A stretch of DNA of 64,000 nucleotides from Symbiodolus clandestinus. GTDB taxonomy: Bacteria; Pseudomonadota; Gammaproteobacteria; Enterobacterales; G038960095. Every line of letters starts with the position of its first letter. The first letter of the stretch is position 1. Location: the NCBI GenBank assembly GCA_038960095.1, contig CP152425.1, positions 124,001 to 188,000 of the forward strand, written 5' to 3'. The notes beneath the pieces were generated by a model. It saw only the letters and a list, made by a program, of their open reading frames with translations. It did not search any database and was not told the origin of the DNA. Below are positions 62,772 to 64,000 of this stretch, piece after piece. A program made the translations under genes and the position numbers.

Positions 62772-64000
62772 GATGTTCTCCTGGTAATTCAGAACAGTGA
62801 CTGCTACCAGGCTCTACCTGTGGCAATCCTTGCACAGCGATTTGGCGTGCTAGCTGTCCGATGTTGCCAGCCCCTTGCATCAATAGTAGATCACCACCCC
62901 GTATCACTTGCGCTAATATTTTTGGAACAGCCGATAAATCCGGAATCAATATTGGATCCACCCCCCCTAAGCTTCGGATCGTTCGACAAAGGGCTTGACT
63001 ATCGGCACCGACAATGGGCGCCTCACCGGCCGGATAGACCTCTAGCAACAATAGACAATCCACCTCGGATAATACCGTTACAAAGTAGTCGTAGAGATCA
63101 TAGGTTCGACTGTAACGATGAGGTTGAAATAGCATCACCAACCGCCGGTTTGGCCAACCTGCACGAACAGCTTGAATGGTCACCTCAATCTCCCGGGGAT
63201 GATGACCATAATCATCAACCAGCAAAACAGTCGCTTCCTGAGCCATCGGCCATTCAGCCAGTAATTCAAAGCGGCGTCCGGTGCCTTGGAAATTGGTTAA
63301 GGCATTTACAATCGGTTCATCAGCAATTCCCGCTGCTGTCGCGACTGCCACTGCCGCGGCTGCGTTTAGGGCATGGTGCCGCCCAGGGAGATTTAAGCGA
63401 ATCGGGAGTTTTTGCATCCCGCCATTTTCAATAAGACGCCGATGTAAGTTGAAAGTTCCCTGAAACCCCTGTTGCTGATACAGTTCAATATAAACATCCG
63501 CTTGACTGCAGAAGCCATAGGTAATGACTCGCCGCTGAACTCGAGGTAGTAGCTCCCGAACTCCAGGGTCATCCAAACAAAGCACCGCTTGCCCATAAAA
63601 AGGTAAGTTGTGGATAAAACGCAAAAAGGTCTCTTTCAGCTGTTGAAAGCTGCCTTGATAATTTTCTAAATGGTCAGCATCAATATTAGTAACCACCGTC
63701 ACTAACGGCTGCAGATGTAAAAAAGAGGCATCGCTCTCATCAGCTTCGACAATCAAATAGCATCCACTGCCTAAGCGCGCATGTGTCCCAGTGGCTTTAA
63801 CCACACCCCCATTAACAAAGGTAGGATCAAGCCCTGCAGCCTCATAAATACTAGCAATTAAAGCGGTTGTGGTAGTTTTTCCATGGGTGCCTGCCACGGC
63901 GATACCGTGGCGGAATCGCATTAATTCAGCTAGCATCTCTGCCCGTTGAATCACTGGGAGCCGCGCCTGGCGAGCAGCTATAACCTCCGGATTGTCGGCA
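62764..64000 (-). CDS. murC: UDP-N-acetylmuramate--L-alanine ligase MurC (cut by window edge)
   Basis: MurC adds L-Ala to UDP-MurNAc. About 411 C-terminal codons are in the window; the first ~75 lie beyond the right edge. The ATP loop is GTHGKTTTTALIAS, followed by EADESDASFLHLQP, NLPGRHHALNAAAAVAVA, DDYGHHPREI and LFQPHRYSRTYDLYDYF. It overlaps ftsQ by eight bases. Confidence 0.97.
   Translation of the reverse strand, partial: ADNPEVIAARQARLPVIQRAEMLAELMRFRHGIAVAGTHGKTTTTALIASIYEAAGLDPTFVNGGVVKATGTHARLGSGCYLIVEADESDASFLHLQPLVTVVTNIDADHLENYQGSFQQLKETFLRFIHNLPFYGQAVLCLDDPGVRELLPRVQRRVITYGFCSQADVYIELYQQQGFQGTFNLHRRLIENGGMQKLPIRLNLPGRHHALNAAAAVAVATAAGIADEPIVNALTNFQGTGRRFELLAEWPMAQEATVLLVDDYGHHPREIEVTIQAVRAGWPNRRLVMLFQPHRYSRTYDLYDYFVTVLSEVDCLLLLEVYPAGEAPIVGADSQALCRTIRSLGGVDPILIPDLSAVPKILAQVIRGGDLLLMQGAGNIGQLARQIAVQGLPQVEPGSSHCSELPGEHHG

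Noticed and set aside
1..64000. CRISPR array, rRNA operon, prophage or replication origin
   Set aside because: No regular short repeats, rRNA sequence, phage structural genes or DnaA-box cluster were seen.

Overview
The window looks like a chromosome segment of an Enterobacterales-like gammaproteobacterium that is partway through genome reduction, most likely a host-associated (perhaps insect) symbiont. Many blocks follow E. coli order: pdxA-surA-lptD-djlA, lptB-lptA-lptC-kdsC-kdsD-yrbG, mlaFEDCB-ibaG-murA, degS-degQ-zapG-rplM-rpsI, gpsA-secB-grxC-yibN, pncC-recA-alaS-csrA-tRNA-Ser-tRNA-Arg-gshA, pilA-pilB-pilC-coaE-zapD-yacG, tRNA-Gly-orn and mutT-secA-lpxC-ftsZ-ftsA-ftsQ-murC. Genes expected inside these blocks are missing (rpoN, ptsN, npr, recX, guaC, ddlB and others). 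Long gene-free stretches and broken insertion sequences lie between them. All insertion sequences seen are dead remnants.

Layout: 0.2-17.4 kb is dominated by outer-membrane building. It holds the chaperone SurA, the LPS export machine (LptD, LptB, LptA, LptC), Kdo synthesis (KdsC, KdsD) and the Mla phospholipid transport operon. 17.4-25.2 kb carries MurA, two periplasmic proteases, L13/S9 and the secB block, which includes an unusual in-frame rhodanese-glutaredoxin fusion. 25.5-30 kb is an LPS core operon (waaF, waaC, a GT4 glycosyltransferase, an O-antigen ligase-like protein). 30-37 kb holds pncC-recA, alaS, csrA, two tRNAs and gshA. 37-41.5 kb has an IS3-family remnant and an intact pilA-pilB-pilC set. 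A 1.45 kb gene desert follows. 42.9-48.5 kb holds coaE-zapD-yacG-waaA, an NlpC/P60 protein, coaD, tRNA-Gly and orn.

48.6-54.5 kb is the accessory region and the most unusual part. An intact asparagine synthetase that looks like the animal enzyme sits between an IS481-type and an IS1-type remnant. The whole 3 kb segment is bounded by a ~50 bp imperfect direct repeat. Next to it, on the same strand, lies an A+T-rich decaying operon: two tiny intact ORFs with a strong ribosome binding site, a perfect 11-bp hairpin, a frameshifted nitroreductase/SagB-like gene, and a broken ABC exporter (ATPase plus two permeases). The arrangement resembles a dying peptide natural-product locus; this is inference.

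54.8-64 kb returns to core genes (mutT, secA, a DUF721/DciA-like gene, lpxC, ftsZ, ftsA, ftsQ, murC). A DUF721 gene in the place where E. coli has secM is notable for the lineage. Family assignments come from reading the translated sequence against remembered family members; no database search was run.
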